Shown in pieces: positions 41,822-51,220 of a DNA stretch of 64,000 bases; the first letter of the stretch is position 1; every line of letters starts with the position of its first letter. The DNA is from Maritimibacter sp. Lineage in GTDB: Bacteria; Pseudomonadota; Alphaproteobacteria; Rhodobacterales; Rhodobacteraceae. The stretch covers positions 62,001 through 126,000 of the forward strand of contig CP051232.1 in assembly GCA_017792445.1 (NCBI GenBank). Direction: 5' to 3'. The position numbers were made by a program, and so were the translations under genes. A model generated the notes under the pieces. It was not told where the DNA came from and made no database searches. It worked only from the letters and a program-made list of their open reading frames with translations.

Positions 41822-41905
41822 GAAGACGCGGCGGCCCGATTTATTCACCCCGCTTCTTTACCTCCCTGTTGGACTTGGCCGGGCGTTTCGCCCGGCCTTT
41901 TTTTT
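41822..41905 (+). ncRNA. candidate small RNA with anti-Shine-Dalgarno segment
   Basis: A predicted transcript of about 84 bases starts just after a TTGATC-N17-TATCTG promoter and ends in a strong intrinsic terminator. The 5' part can fold as a bulged hairpin (41822-41831 with 41850-41856). The middle is left single-stranded and carries TACCTCCCTG (41859-41868), complementary to a Shine-Dalgarno GGGAGG. The 3' end is the terminator at 41877-41905. No coding frame with a ribosome site is seen. The layout resembles alphaproteobacterial anti-SD small RNAs, but identity with a known family is not shown; the hairpin could also simply end lysR. Confidence 0.5.
41877..41905 (+). terminator. strong Rho-independent terminator
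   Basis: GGCCGGGCG (41877-41885) pairs with CGCCCGGCC (41889-41897) around a 3-base loop, followed by eight T residues. It is the best intrinsic terminator in the window. Confidence 0.9.
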
Positions 41906-42209
41906 CGCGCAGCCGACTGAGTCGGCGTTTGTCGCGCACCCGAAACCGCGTCATCGCCGACGCTCAGGCTTTCATCGTTTGGTGGCGTGCCACCCGCGGA
42001 ATGCCGCCACCGGCGATCAAATCCACGAAATGCACGTAGCGGCAGCCACGGAACTTGCAGGTTTCTGCTGATCGGATCCGGCCGATTTGGCGCGTTATCG
42101 CCGCGCCGCGGCGGGCAGTCTTGCGGCGACGCCCTTCTGCGACAGATGCATTCGGACACGGCGGATCCGCATGGGTCCGACAAACCGGAAACAGCCAAGG
42201 AGGCTATCG
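41906..42209. other. 304-base intergenic tail before the secreted protein gene
   Basis: No gene is supported here. It ends with a palindrome-rich segment (GCGGATCCGC inside a CGGAC/GTCCG dyad at about 42153-42182) and the Shine-Dalgarno sequence AAGGAGG at about 42196-42202 of the next gene. The promoter of that gene should lie here, but no clear -35/-10 pair was found. Confidence 0.4.
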
Positions 42210-42683
42210 ATGAATACCGGCAAGACCATCCTCTGCTCTACCGCACTCGCAACTCTTCTCGCGGGCGCCGCCGTTGCGCAGACGCTGACCGACACCGCAG
42301 GCGACACCGCCGAGACGACCGGAGACGTGCTGGCCCAGACCGCGGACACGACCGACGAGGCCGTCACCGGCACCAGCGAAGCGATCGACGACGCGGTGGC
42401 CGCCACCGAAGAGCCGATGGAAGGCACCGGCATGGACGCCACCGCCGAGCAGGGCATCGTCCTGTCCGCCGACGCCGAGCCGATCGGCACCGTGCAGGAA
42501 GTCCAGACGCTGGCCTCGGGCGAGACGGCCCTTGTGATCGCACTGGACGAAAGCCTTGAGCTGCCGGTCGATCACGTCCGCATCGCGGCAGAAGCCGAGG
42601 CCGACGGCTCGTACGAGCTGGCCATGTCGCGCGCGCAGTTCATCAACGCGGTGAATGCGCAGTTCCAGGCGCAGACCAACTGA
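42210..42683 (+). CDS. secreted Thr/Asp/Ala-rich protein with PRC-barrel-like end
   Basis: A 157-residue exported protein. The signal peptide ends at AVA (21-23). Residues about 24-70 form a low-complexity repeat rich in Thr, Asp, Glu and Ala (TDTAGDTAETTGD and similar), likely a long helix. The C-terminal 80 residues (GTVQEVQTLASGETALVIALDE...LPVDHVRI) resemble a PRC-barrel fold. The start at 42210 has a perfect AAGGAGG Shine-Dalgarno sequence. Probably periplasmic; function unknown. Confidence 0.8.
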   Translation: MNTGKTILCSTALATLLAGAAVAQTLTDTAGDTAETTGDVLAQTADTTDEAVTGTSEAIDDAVAATEEPMEGTGMDATAEQGIVLSADAEPIGTVQEVQTLASGETALVIALDESLELPVDHVRIAAEAEADGSYELAMSRAQFINAVNAQFQAQTN

Positions 42684-42698
42684 TCGCGCAGCACGTTG

Positions 42699-42735
42699 AC
42701 CGGGGCCAGTTAGGCCCCGGTTAATCCGTTTTTGC
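42699..42735 (+). terminator. Rho-independent terminator after the PRC-like gene
   Basis: ACCGGGGCC (42699-42707) pairs with GGCCCCGGT (42713-42721) around a 5-base loop, followed after six bases by a T run (CGTTTTTG). It lies 16 bases after the stop. Confidence 0.7.
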
Positions 42736-42746
42736 GAGAACCTACG

Positions 42747-42764
42747 GGAATCACGTCTGATTCC
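42747..42764. promoter_or_regulatory. perfect inverted repeat GGAATCA-N4-TGATTCC
   Basis: A 7-bp perfect inverted repeat with a 4-base spacer, placed 55 bases before the ATG at 42819 and just after a terminator. The size and symmetry suit a dimeric regulator's operator. No matching second copy was noted in the window. Confidence 0.45.
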
Positions 42765-42818
42765 ACCGCTGGCCCCCTGTGATTGCGGTGCAACTGGAAG
42801 AAATCCGGAGGTTCTCAC

Positions 42819-43070
42819 ATGAACGGAAAACTGTTGGTCCACCCTGTGCTGTTCGCATGCCTTGTCGCTGGCGCTGCCGCCGCGCTGGAGGGCGGTGCAA
42901 CCGTTGGCAATGCGGTGGAACCCGCAAGCCTGCTGCCCAGCGCGACCGCGGACGCCACGCTGCAATCCGAACCGACCTCGGGCCTTGCCGATGTCGCCGG
43001 CGCGGCGCTTGCCATCAAGACGGTCGCATCCGCAGGCTACCTGCCGCCCTCGTCCACCCGGCTGAACTGA
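42819..43070 (+). CDS. small secreted hypothetical protein
   Basis: An 83-residue protein. The N-terminal 22 residues (LLVHPVLFACLVAGAAAA) form a signal peptide or membrane anchor, and the remainder is Ala/Ser/Pro-rich with no recognised domain. The ATG at 42819 is chosen for the CCGGAGG Shine-Dalgarno sequence 8 bases upstream; an earlier in-frame start has no signal. It lies downstream of a terminator and a perfect inverted repeat, so it is likely transcribed on its own. Function unknown. Confidence 0.6.
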   Translation: MNGKLLVHPVLFACLVAGAAAALEGGATVGNAVEPASLLPSATADATLQSEPTSGLADVAGAALAIKTVASAGYLPPSSTRLN

Positions 43071-43203
43071 TGCACCGGCGCGGTGTGGCGCCTTCCTGCG
43101 CCCTGCCGTGCTGCCGCATCTTTCGTTTCCCGCCGCCCTGCCCTAAAAGCCCCCGCAACGGACCGCCCGACGGTCCGCACGGGGCCAGAGCCGGGGGACG
43201 ACC

Positions 43204-45363
43204 ATGCAGGAACCGCAGATTACCGATGATCTGATCGCAGCCCACGGGCTGAAGCCGGACGAATACGACCGCATTCTAGAAATCATCGGCCGCGAGCCGA
43301 CATTCACCGAACTCGGCATCTTCTCGGCGATGTGGAACGAACACTGTTCCTACAAGTCGTCCAAGAAATGGCTGCGCACCCTGCCCACCGACGGCCCGCA
43401 GGTCATCTGCGGCCCGGGCGAGAACGCCGGTGTCGTCGACATCGGCGACGGTCAGGCGGTGGTGTTCAAGATGGAAAGCCACAATCACCCCTCGTACATC
43501 GAACCCTATCAGGGCGCGGCGACTGGTGTGGGCGGCATCCTGCGCGACGTGTTCACCATGGGCGCGCGTCCGATCGCGGCGATGAACTCGCTGTCCTTCG
43601 GCCAGACCGACCACCCCAAGACCAGGCAGCTTGTACATGGCGTGGTCGAAGGGATCGGCGGCTATGGCAACGCCTTCGGCGTGCCGACCATCGGCGGCGA
43701 GGTTCGGTTCCACCCCGCCTATAACGGCAACTGTCTGGTCAATGCCTTCGCGGCGGGGCTCGCCGATGCCGACAAGATTTTCTACTCCGCCGCCTCGGGC
43801 GTCGGCATGCCCGTCGTCTATCTTGGCGCCAAGACCGGCCGCGACGGCGTCGGCGGCGCGACCATGGCATCCGCCGAGTTCGACGATACCATCGAGGAGA
43901 AACGCCCCACCGTTCAGGTCGGCGACCCCTTCACGGAAAAGCGGCTGCTGGAAGCCTGCCTTGAACTGATGACCACCGGCGCCGTGATCTCGATTCAGGA
44001 TATGGGCGCGGCAGGCCTGACGTGCTCGGCGGTCGAAATGGGCGACAAGGGCGGTCTGGGCGTCAAGCTGACGCTCGATGCGGTGCCCCAGCGCGAAACC
44101 GGCATGACCGCGTACGAGATGATGCTTTCGGAAAGCCAGGAGCGGATGCTCATGGTGCTGAACCCCGAGAAGGAAGACATCGCCCGTGCGATCTTCGAGA
44201 AATGGGACCTCGACTTTGCCATCGTGGGCGAGACCATTGCCGAGGACCGGTTCCTGATCGTCCATGGCAACGAGACGAAGGCCGACCTGCCGCTGTCGAA
44301 GCTGTCCTCGACCGCGCCAGAATATGATCGCCCGTGGAACGCGACCGAGCCGGCCGAACCGCTGGCCGATGTTCCCGGCATTGATCCCATCGACGGGCTG
44401 AAGGCGCTGATTTCCAGCCCGAACTATGCCGCGAAGCAGTGGGTCTATGAACAATACGACAGTCAGGTGATGGCCGACACGGTCCGCGCTCCGGGTCTGG
44501 GCGCCGGAATCGTGCGGGTGCATGGAACGCCGAAGATGCTGGCCTTCACCTCGGACGTGACGCCCCGCTATGTCCGCGCCAACCCCGAGGAAGGCGGCAA
44601 GCAGGCGGTGGCGGAAGCCTATCGAAACCTGACCGCCGTCGGCGCGACGCCGCTGGCCACCACCGACAACCTGAACTTCGGCAACCCCGAGAAGCCCGAG
44701 ATCATGGGCCAGTTCGTCGGCGCCATCAAAGGCATCGGCGCCGCCTGCGCGGCGCTTGGCACGCCCATCGTGTCGGGCAACGTGTCTCTTTACAACGAGA
44801 CCGACGGCACCGGCATTCTGCCCACCCCCACCATCGGCGCGGTCGGGCTGATCGCGGATGACGACCACCTGATCGCGGGCGAAGCGCGCGAAGGTCACGT
44901 GGCGCTTGTGATCGGCGAGACGACCGGCCACCTTGGCCAATCGGCGCTTCTGGCCGAAGTGTTCAACCGCGAGGACGGCGACGCCCCGCATGTCGACCTC
45001 GACGCCGAGAAGCGGAACGGCGACTTCATTCGCGACAACCGCGCCTTCATCAAGGCCTGCACCGACCTGTCGGACGGCGGCCTTGCGCTGGCCGCGTTCG
45101 AGATGGCCGAGGCTGCGGGCGTCGGCGTTGCGCTGGACACCTCCGACACCGCGGAATTGTTCGGCGAGGATCAGGCGCGCTATCTTGTCGCCTGCAACTT
45201 CGATCAGGCCGAGGCGCTGATGGTCGCCGCCGGTCAGGCCGGGGTGCCCATCGCCACCGTGGGCCGCTTCACCGGCGCCGATGTCAGCTTTGGCGGCACC
45301 GCCGCCCCGCTGGAAGAGCTGTCGGCGATCTACCGCGGCGCCTTCGCGGACGTGCTGGGCTAG
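43204..45363 (+). CDS. purL: phosphoribosylformylglycinamidine synthase, large subunit PurL
   Basis: The ATP-dependent synthetase subunit of purine biosynthesis, working with PurS and PurQ. The 719-residue length and the motifs [38 protein letters not shown] (Mg/ATP) and [12 protein letters not shown] fit the small PurL type. The ATG at 43204 follows a GGGGGA sequence. It is alone on the strand before a Cys-rich gene. Confidence 0.95.
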   Translation: MQEPQITDDLIAAHGLKPDEYDRILEIIGREPTFTELGIFSAMWNEHCSYKSSKKWLRTLPTDGPQVICGPGENAGVVDIGDGQAVVFKMESHNHPSYIEPYQGAATGVGGILRDVFTMGARPIAAMNSLSFGQTDHPKTRQLVHGVVEGIGGYGNAFGVPTIGGEVRFHPAYNGNCLVNAFAAGLADADKIFYSAASGVGMPVVYLGAKTGRDGVGGATMASAEFDDTIEEKRPTVQVGDPFTEKRLLEACLELMTTGAVISIQDMGAAGLTCSAVEMGDKGGLGVKLTLDAVPQRETGMTAYEMMLSESQERMLMVLNPEKEDIARAIFEKWDLDFAIVGETIAEDRFLIVHGNETKADLPLSKLSSTAPEYDRPWNATEPAEPLADVPGIDPIDGLKALISSPNYAAKQWVYEQYDSQVMADTVRAPGLGAGIVRVHGTPKMLAFTSDVTPRYVRANPEEGGKQAVAEAYRNLTAVGATPLATTDNLNFGNPEKPEIMGQFVGAIKGIGAACAALGTPIVSGNVSLYNETDGTGILPTPTIGAVGLIADDDHLIAGEAREGHVALVIGETTGHLGQSALLAEVFNREDGDAPHVDLDAEKRNGDFIRDNRAFIKACTDLSDGGLALAAFEMAEAAGVGVALDTSDTAELFGEDQARYLVACNFDQAEALMVAAGQAGVPIATVGRFTGADVSFGGTAAPLEELSAIYRGAFADVLG

Positions 45364-45455
45364 GCGATGCGCTGCGTCCGGCCAGTCTTTGGCGCAACCA
45401 CTTCGTCCGGGCGGGGCATTGCCTTCGGCCGGACGGCGCACGGGCGGGCCTGCGG

Positions 45456-45956
45456 ATGACCGAGCTTCCCGACCTCACCGCCGATTGCGACGCCTGCGCC
45501 GCGCTGTGCTGCGTGGGTCTCGCCTTTGACGAGGGCGACGACTTCGCCATCGACAAACCGGCGGGCCTGCCCTGCCCCAACCTCGACCGCCACACCTGCA
45601 CGATCTACGACAACCTCGAAGGCGAAGGCTTTCGCGGCTGTGCCGTCTACGACTGCGAGGGCGCGGGCCAGCGCACGGTCGCGGTCCACGGTGGGAAAAG
45701 CTGGCAGGACGAGTTGCCGCTGCTGGCCCCGATGCTGGAAACCTTCCGCCACCTGCGCCTGATCCACCAGCTTGTCGGGCTGCTGGATACCGCCCGCCAA
45801 CTGCCGCTGGACGAGGACGAGGAAGAGCGCCATCTCGAGCTGATGGAAGCGCTGTGCCCGGACGAGATGACGCCCGAAGCGGCGGAATCCATCGCCGGAG
45901 GGGCGCTTCCCCGCGAGGTCCAGGGCTTCCTGCGCAGCCTCGCCCACCATGTCTGA
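45456..45956 (+). CDS. Cys-cluster protein, YkgJ-like
   Basis: A 166-residue protein with eight cysteines in the first 70 residues: C11, C14, C18, C19, C40, C48, C62 and C67. They lie in CDACAALCC and HTCTIY-type contexts, consistent with Zn or Fe-S binding as in the YkgJ cysteine-cluster family. The C-terminal half is acidic and helical. It lies between purL and bolA. The Shine-Dalgarno sequence is weak. The function is unknown, but being next to bolA and grxD fits metal-cluster handling. Confidence 0.7.
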   Translation: MTELPDLTADCDACAALCCVGLAFDEGDDFAIDKPAGLPCPNLDRHTCTIYDNLEGEGFRGCAVYDCEGAGQRTVAVHGGKSWQDELPLLAPMLETFRHLRLIHQLVGLLDTARQLPLDEDEEERHLELMEALCPDEMTPEAAESIAGGALPREVQGFLRSLAHHV

Positions 45957-46017
45957 GCCCTTGCGGCTTTGATGCACGACGAATACATCTGACATCAGGA
46001 AGACCGGAGACGACCCA

Positions 46018-46263
46018 ATGGCGATGCAGGCACAGGAAATCGAGGACCTGATCCGCGAGGCATTCCCCGCAGCGCAGATCACCATCACCGACATGGCCGG
46101 TGACGGAAACCACTATGCCGCCGAGGTGATCGACGAGAGCTTTCGCGGCATGAACCGTGTCCAGCAACAGCGGGCCGTCTATGCCGCGCTGAAGGGCAAG
46201 ATGGACGGTGCGAACGGCGAGTTGCACGCGCTGGCGCTGACCACCAAAGCGCCGGCTGACTGA
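46018..46263 (+). CDS. BolA family protein
   Basis: An 81-residue BolA-fold protein (EIEDLIREAFPAAQITITDMAGDGNHYAAEVIDESFRG), the usual partner of monothiol glutaredoxin in [2Fe-2S] cluster sensing or delivery. The ATG at 46018 has GGAGA upstream. It is followed by a small membrane protein and the CGFS glutaredoxin gene, giving a BolA-Grx pair in one unit. Confidence 0.9.
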   Translation: MAMQAQEIEDLIREAFPAAQITITDMAGDGNHYAAEVIDESFRGMNRVQQQRAVYAALKGKMDGANGELHALALTTKAPAD

Positions 46264-46287
46264 CGGCGGCCCGGTCGGGAGGCGGCG

Positions 46288-46542
46288 ATGGAGCCATGGC
46301 TTTTGATCGTCATTGCCGCGATCGCCTTCTATGCGATCGGTCAGAGGCTTCGCAATCCCGGGTCGTCCGCCCTGTGGCGCGCGCACCGGCCCAAGACAGA
46401 CAAGACCGGCCCCGAGTGGACTGACGGCGACGCGCCCGACGTCCGGGGGACCGACGAGAAGACGGAAGACACCTACAAGCCCCGCCCGACCTACGGAGCG
46501 GCGCGCTACAGGACCAGAAAAGACGAGAGGAAACCGCGATGA
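46288..46542 (+). CDS. small membrane protein between bolA and grxD
   Basis: An 84-residue protein with one N-terminal membrane helix ([14 protein letters not shown], 4-17) and a polar, Lys/Arg/Pro/Glu-rich cytoplasmic tail. The Shine-Dalgarno sequence is GGAGG. Its stop overlaps the grxD start as ATGA, so it is coupled to the glutaredoxin. No family recognised; the context suggests a membrane anchor linked to BolA-Grx. Confidence 0.7.
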   Translation: MEPWLLIVIAAIAFYAIGQRLRNPGSSALWRAHRPKTDKTGPEWTDGDAPDVRGTDEKTEDTYKPRPTYGAARYRTRKDERKPR

Positions 46543-46898
46543 GCGCCGAGACCCAGATCAAGGACACCGTGACCAGCAACGACGTCGTGCTGTTCATGAA
46601 AGGCACCAAGACCATGCCCCAGTGCGGTTTTTCCAGCCGCGTGGCTGGCGTGCTGAACTTCATGGGCGTCGAATATGCCGACGTGAACGTGCTGACCGAT
46701 GACGAGATCCGCCAAGGCATCAAGGACTATTCCGACTGGCCGACGATCCCGCAACTGTACGTTAAAGGCGAGTTCGTCGGTGGCTGTGACATCATCACGG
46801 AAATGACCCTGTCGGGCGAACTGGACAAGCTTTTCGACGACAACGGCGTCACTTACGACAAGGATGCGGCCGAGAAAATCCGGGCTGCGAACGCCTGA
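46539..46898 (+). CDS. grxD: monothiol glutaredoxin, Grx4 type
   Basis: A 119-residue CGFS glutaredoxin ([14 protein letters not shown] at 29-32) with [19 protein letters not shown]. It binds a glutathione-ligated [2Fe-2S] cluster, often with BolA. The ATG overlaps the preceding stop as ATGA. Confidence 0.93.
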   Translation: MSAETQIKDTVTSNDVVLFMKGTKTMPQCGFSSRVAGVLNFMGVEYADVNVLTDDEIRQGIKDYSDWPTIPQLYVKGEFVGGCDIITEMTLSGELDKLFDDNGVTYDKDAAEKIRAANA

Positions 46899-46973
46899 TC
46901 CGGTACCCGGGTGCAACCTAAGGTTGCGTCTTTGGAAACACACTATTCGTCAAACCTTGACGCATTGGCGTGA

Positions 46974-46999
46974 ACGGGCCTCCTCTCGGGGCCCGTTTT
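46974..46999 (+). terminator. Rho-independent terminator after grxD
   Basis: ACGGGCC (46974-46980) pairs with GGCCCGT (46990-46996) around a 9-base loop, followed by TTT. It closes the bolA-grxD unit. Confidence 0.7.
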
Positions 47000-47065
47000 A
47001 CGTTACGTTAACACCTGTGCAGTAGACGAGCGTTAATGTTAACGGGCTCGCCCCAAGGTGGTGTT

Positions 47066-47806
47066 ATGACGATTGGCTCGCTCATCATCGGAACGTTTCT
47101 TGTCCTCTCGGCGGTTGCGACGGCGCTTCTGCTTCTTGTCCTCATCGGCGCCCGCCGGCTGGAGGATCGAAGGGGATACCATCGGTTCGCCGAAGATCAC
47201 GGCTGGACCTACGCGTTTCACCCGCCAGACGAACGGCACAGTTGCCGCCACGAATTCCACCATCCTGTCGAGGGGTGGCGCCTGACGTTGCAGGATCGGC
47301 CTGCGCCCCGGCACGGCGTGCGCGCGGGCTATCGGGCCGCGGGCGCCGGGCGTCCGGTCTGGCCGCGTGGCGGGCCCTGTGCTGAATTCGTCGATCCACG
47401 GCCGCTTATCCCTGTCGGGCTGGCCGTCCTTGGCCCGGCGCTGCCGGATGACAACGCGGCGGCGGACGACTCGTGGACCGAAGGGGCCGAGGATACGGGC
47501 CGCACGCTTCTGGAGCGGCTGGCCGGCAGCCTTGGGCGCGACCGCCACCTGCTGCGCAGCGTCGACGAACAGGACGGGCCCGGTCACCTGCTGGCGACGC
47601 CCGGCGCGGAAGGCGCGCTGGACAGTATCCGCCGTGCGCCGGAACTGGGTCTTGCGCAACACGGACGGATCACGCCGCAGCCGGTCGTGATGCGGGGCGC
47701 GTTCGGTATGCGCCTGCGGCTGGGCCGACCGCTGCATCGACCACAGGATATCGAAGAGTTCGTGAGCCTCGGCAAACGGCTAAGCGGAAATCTACGGGTC
47801 TGCTGA
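47066..47806 (+). CDS. membrane-anchored hypothetical protein
   Basis: A 246-residue protein with one N-terminal membrane helix (residues about 5-27) and a cytoplasmic or periplasmic remainder rich in Arg, His and Pro. No recognised family. The ATG at 47066 is preceded by AAGGTGG; the earlier in-frame start lacks a signal. It is a real reading frame on codon grounds but its homology is unknown to me. Confidence 0.6.
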   Translation: MTIGSLIIGTFLVLSAVATALLLLVLIGARRLEDRRGYHRFAEDHGWTYAFHPPDERHSCRHEFHHPVEGWRLTLQDRPAPRHGVRAGYRAAGAGRPVWPRGGPCAEFVDPRPLIPVGLAVLGPALPDDNAAADDSWTEGAEDTGRTLLERLAGSLGRDRHLLRSVDEQDGPGHLLATPGAEGALDSIRRAPELGLAQHGRITPQPVVMRGAFGMRLRLGRPLHRPQDIEEFVSLGKRLSGNLRVC

Positions 47807-47898
47807 AGAACCGGACCGCCGTTCAACATGGCATCCACGGCCAGGGCGCGGCGCGAAACCTGCGCGCCCTGCCCTGATCGGCAAGCCGGTCGCCCGGT

Positions 47899-48303
47899 TC
47901 AGCCAGCCATCTTCTGTTCGATCGTCGCGGCGATGTACTCGGCGCGGGTCGCAAGCGTGTCGAGTTCATCGGCCAGCCCTTCGGGCATCACCGGCACCTC
48001 GATCCGCATCGGTTCGGGCGCGGTGGGCGCCGGGGCGTCGCGCAGCTTCTGCACCTCGGCCTCTGCCGCCTTTACGCGCGCTTCCGCGGCCTTAAGCTGT
48101 TCTTCCATCCCGGCAGCCTTGTCCGCCAGCATCAGCCCGGCCATCAACAGCACCCGCGATTCCGGCAGACGGCCGGACTGACCGGCCAGCACCTGCGCCT
48201 CGGTGTCCAGCATCTGGGCGGCGGCGTTCAGGTACTGCTCTTCGCCCTCCTGGCAGGCGACGGCGTAATCGCGGCCGCCGATCCGGATCGTGACTTCAGG
48301 CAT
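47899..48303 (-). CDS. zapA: cell division protein ZapA
   Basis: A 134-residue FtsZ-ring associated protein. The N-terminal EVTIRIGGRDYAVACQEGEE and the SRVLLMAGLMLADKA helix are typical, and the C-terminal coiled coil is extended. It overlaps the upstream coiled-coil gene by 8 bases. Confidence 0.88.
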   Translation of the reverse strand: MPEVTIRIGGRDYAVACQEGEEQYLNAAAQMLDTEAQVLAGQSGRLPESRVLLMAGLMLADKAAGMEEQLKAAEARVKAAEAEVQKLRDAPAPTAPEPMRIEVPVMPEGLADELDTLATRAEYIAATIEQKMAG

Positions 48304-48784
48304 CGTTTCTCTCCTCGAGCAGCGGCTTCAGCTCGCCAAGGATGGCGTCCATCTCGGCCCGGTCGCCATCGCGCGCCACGCGCAGGCCCTCGAGTTCCGA
48401 CATCATCGCCTGGTTGATCAGGTGCGGCTCGGTCACGCCGTCTTCCGCCGCCTCGCGCAGCGCCTGGATCGACTGGCGCAGCTGCGTGTTGGTGCGCCGC
48501 ATCCGCTGCGCCTGTATCTCGTAATCGGCAAGTTCCTGTTTCAGGCGGTCGACTTCGCCCTGCAGTTCGCGCTCGCGGCGATCGACCTTGTCCTTCAGCG
48601 ACTTCACACGCTCTTCAAGCTGCGCGCTCACTTCCTTCTCGGCGGCCAGCGCCTCGGTCACGCGCGTGTGCTCGTCGGGGTCCACCTCCGGCCCTGTCCG
48701 GGGCGTCGACAGACCCTCGACACCGGCGCCGATCCGCTCCAGCGCCTCGCTCAGGCGGCGCTGCAATTCGGTGATCTCTGACAT
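48296..48784 (-). CDS. coiled-coil protein coupled to zapA
   Basis: A 162-residue, almost entirely helical protein with heptads from about 40 to 120 (KEVSAQLEERVKSLKDKVDR). No catalytic motif. It ends within the zapA start (8-base overlap), so it is probably made with ZapA and could be a divisome partner analogous to ZapB. That role is inference from position and coil structure only. Confidence 0.75.
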   Translation of the reverse strand: MSEITELQRRLSEALERIGAGVEGLSTPRTGPEVDPDEHTRVTEALAAEKEVSAQLEERVKSLKDKVDRRERELQGEVDRLKQELADYEIQAQRMRRTNTQLRQSIQALREAAEDGVTEPHLINQAMMSELEGLRVARDGDRAEMDAILGELKPLLEERNDA

Positions 48785-49029
48785 CGACTGTTCCTGTCCT
48801 CGTCCTTCGTCCGCGCGGTCCCTGCGCCGCCCCCTCCCGAATCAAGCGCCGCCACGTCTTGACGCAATTCTAGCGGCGCGTTTCCCGAAATGCTGCCCCC
48901 CTTTTCCCGCCAAGGGTTTACAAGGCGCGCTTGAACCGCGGACGCAAGAGCATTTTCGCGGTTGCTTGCACTTGCGCGCGACGCTGGTATCACGCGCGCA
49001 ACCGTTCTGACGCAGAAGGAAGCGCCTTC

Positions 49030-51045
49030 ATGGAAATCTCGGATCTCAAGGCCAACCACGCCGAGCACTGGAAAAAGGCCTGCGCCATCCGCGCGCTGGC
49101 CATGGATGCCGTCGCCGCCGCCAATTCCGGCCACTCCGGCATGCCGATGGGCATGGCCGATATCGCGACGGTGCTGTTCGAAAAGCACCTGAAGTTCGAC
49201 GCCGCCGCCCCCGGCTGGCCCGACCGCGACCGGTTCATCGTGTCGAACGGCCACGGCTCGATGCTGCTGTACGCCCTGCTGTACCTGACCGGGTCGCCCG
49301 AGATCACGCTGGACGAGATCAAGAACTTCCGCCAGATGGGCGCCAAGACCGCCGGCCACCCGGAAAACACCGAGGCCGTGGGCATCGAAGTGACCACCGG
49401 CCCGCTGGGTCAGGGCATCTCGAACTCGGTGGGCTTCGCCATCGCCGAGGAAGTGCAGCGCGCCCGCTACGGCAAGAAGATCGTCGACCACTTCACCTAT
49501 GTCTTCGCCGGTGACGGCTGCCTGATGGAAGGCATCAGCCAGGAAGCCATCGGTCTGGCCGGCCGCAACAAGCTGGGCAAGCTGATCGTGCTGTTCGACG
49601 ACAACTCGATCACCATCGACGGCAAGGTCGACCTGGCCGACATCACCGACCAGCCCGCCCGCTTCAAGGCGTCCGGCTGGCACGTGCAGGAAATCGACGG
49701 CCACGACCCCGAGGCGATCGACGCCGCCATCGAGGCCGCGAAGAAGTCGTCCAAGCCGTCGATGATCGCCTGCAAGACGCATATCGCGCTTGGCTCGTCC
49801 GCGCAGGACACCGCCAAAGGCCACGGCGCGCTGACCGACGCGCAGCTGATCGCCGACACCAAGGCCGCCTACGGCTGGGATCACGGCCCGTTCGAGATTC
49901 CGGCGGACGTGAAATCCGCTTGGGAAGCCATCGGGTCGCGCGGCCAGTCCGAGCATGCCGCTTGGAAGGACCGCTTTGCCGAGCTGTCCGACGGCAAGCA
50001 GGCCCAGTTCAACCGCGAGCTGTCCGGCGAGACGCCGAAGAAACTCGCCTCGGCCATCCGCAAGTTCAAGAAGGACATGTCGGAAGAGCAGCCCAAGCTT
50101 GCCACCCGCGCCGCGTCGCAGAAGGTTCTGGCCGTCATCAACCCGATCCTGCCCGAGACCATCGGCGGCTCGGCGGACCTGACGGGGTCCAACAACACCG
50201 ACACGCCGGATCTGGGCCTGTTCGGCCCCGATAACCGCAAGGGCCGCTACATCCACTACGGCATTCGTGAACACGGCATGGCCGCCGCGATGAACGGCAT
50301 GGCGCTGCATGGCGGCGTGAAGCCCTATGGCGGCACGTTCTTCTGCTTCACTGACTATGCCCGCCCCGCGATGCGCCTGTCGGCGCTGTCGCAGATCGGC
50401 GTGACCTACGTGATGACCCATGACTCGATCGGTCTTGGCGAAGACGGCCCGACGCACCAACCCGTCGAGCACCTCGCCATGCTGCGCGCGACGCCGAACA
50501 TGCTGGTGCTGCGCCCCGCCGACATCATCGAGACCGCCGAGGCGTGGGAAATCGCGATGAACCGCCACGACGGCCCGACCACGCTGGTTCTGACCCGTCA
50601 GGGCCTGCCGACCGTCCGTGTCGAGCACAAGACGAAGAACGTCACCGAACAGGGCGCCTATGTCCTTGCGGAAGCCGAGGGCAAGCGTCAGGCGATCCTG
50701 CTGGCCACCGGCTCGGAAGTGTCGGTCGCGCTGGCAGCGCGCGAGAAGCTGCAAGCCGAGGGGATCGGCACCCGCGTGGTGTCCATGCCGTCGTGGGAGC
50801 TGTTCTCGCAGCAGGACGAAAGCTATCGCAAGCGCGTCCTGCCTGCCGGTCCGGTCCGTGTCGCCATCGAGGCGGGTGTCCGTCTTGGCTGGGACAAGTG
50901 GCTGCTGGGCGAGCGCGGGCGCGAGGCGAAGGCCGGTTTCGTCGGCATGTCGTCCTTCGGCGCGTCTGCTCCGGCGGGTGAATTGTTCGAAAAGTTCGGC
51001 ATCACCCCGGACAACACTGTCGCGACCGTGAAGGGCCTGCTGTAA
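49030..51045 (+). CDS. tkt: transketolase
   Basis: A TPP enzyme of the pentose phosphate and Calvin cycles. The 671 residues include the GHSGMPMG loop, the TPP motif [13 protein letters not shown] and the C-terminal [16 protein letters not shown]. The start at 49030 is chosen since the conserved N terminus begins [10 protein letters not shown]; the upstream extension is unconserved. It is followed by a small membrane protein and gap, a glycolytic/Calvin cluster. Confidence 0.95.
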   Translation: MEISDLKANHAEHWKKACAIRALAMDAVAAANSGHSGMPMGMADIATVLFEKHLKFDAAAPGWPDRDRFIVSNGHGSMLLYALLYLTGSPEITLDEIKNFRQMGAKTAGHPENTEAVGIEVTTGPLGQGISNSVGFAIAEEVQRARYGKKIVDHFTYVFAGDGCLMEGISQEAIGLAGRNKLGKLIVLFDDNSITIDGKVDLADITDQPARFKASGWHVQEIDGHDPEAIDAAIEAAKKSSKPSMIACKTHIALGSSAQDTAKGHGALTDAQLIADTKAAYGWDHGPFEIPADVKSAWEAIGSRGQSEHAAWKDRFAELSDGKQAQFNRELSGETPKKLASAIRKFKKDMSEEQPKLATRAASQKVLAVINPILPETIGGSADLTGSNNTDTPDLGLFGPDNRKGRYIHYGIREHGMAAAMNGMALHGGVKPYGGTFFCFTDYARPAMRLSALSQIGVTYVMTHDSIGLGEDGPTHQPVEHLAMLRATPNMLVLRPADIIETAEAWEIAMNRHDGPTTLVLTRQGLPTVRVEHKTKNVTEQGAYVLAEAEGKRQAILLATGSEVSVALAAREKLQAEGIGTRVVSMPSWELFSQQDESYRKRVLPAGPVRVAIEAGVRLGWDKWLLGERGREAKAGFVGMSSFGASAPAGELFEKFGITPDNTVATVKGLL

Positions 51046-51067
51046 GCACCCCAGTCCAACGCTGCGA

Positions 51068-51094
51068 ACGGCCCGCCCCCTGGCGGGCCGTTTT
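51068..51094 (+). terminator. Rho-independent terminator after tkt
   Basis: ACGGCCCGCC (51068-51077) pairs with GGCGGGCCGT (51082-51091) around a 4-base loop, followed by TTT. It separates tkt from the small membrane protein and gap. Confidence 0.8.
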
Positions 51095-51220
51095 CGTTTC
51101 ACCTGCGGCGCTTGGCACACGCTTCTTCGCAACCTGCCCGCTGCGTGATGGACTTCGCCGGTGGTTCCGCCCTATCACCGCGACAGTGCCCGTGACGACC
51201 CGCCGGAGGAGCGGCGACAG

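Noticed and set aside
42050-42075. EcfG-type stress promoter (GGAAC) before the PRC-like gene
   Set aside because: The downstream element at the right spacing does not match CGTT.
46921-47100. Small gene between grxD and the membrane-anchored hypothetical
   Set aside because: Only a terminator and promoter-like AT-rich DNA are seen; no frame with a ribosome site.
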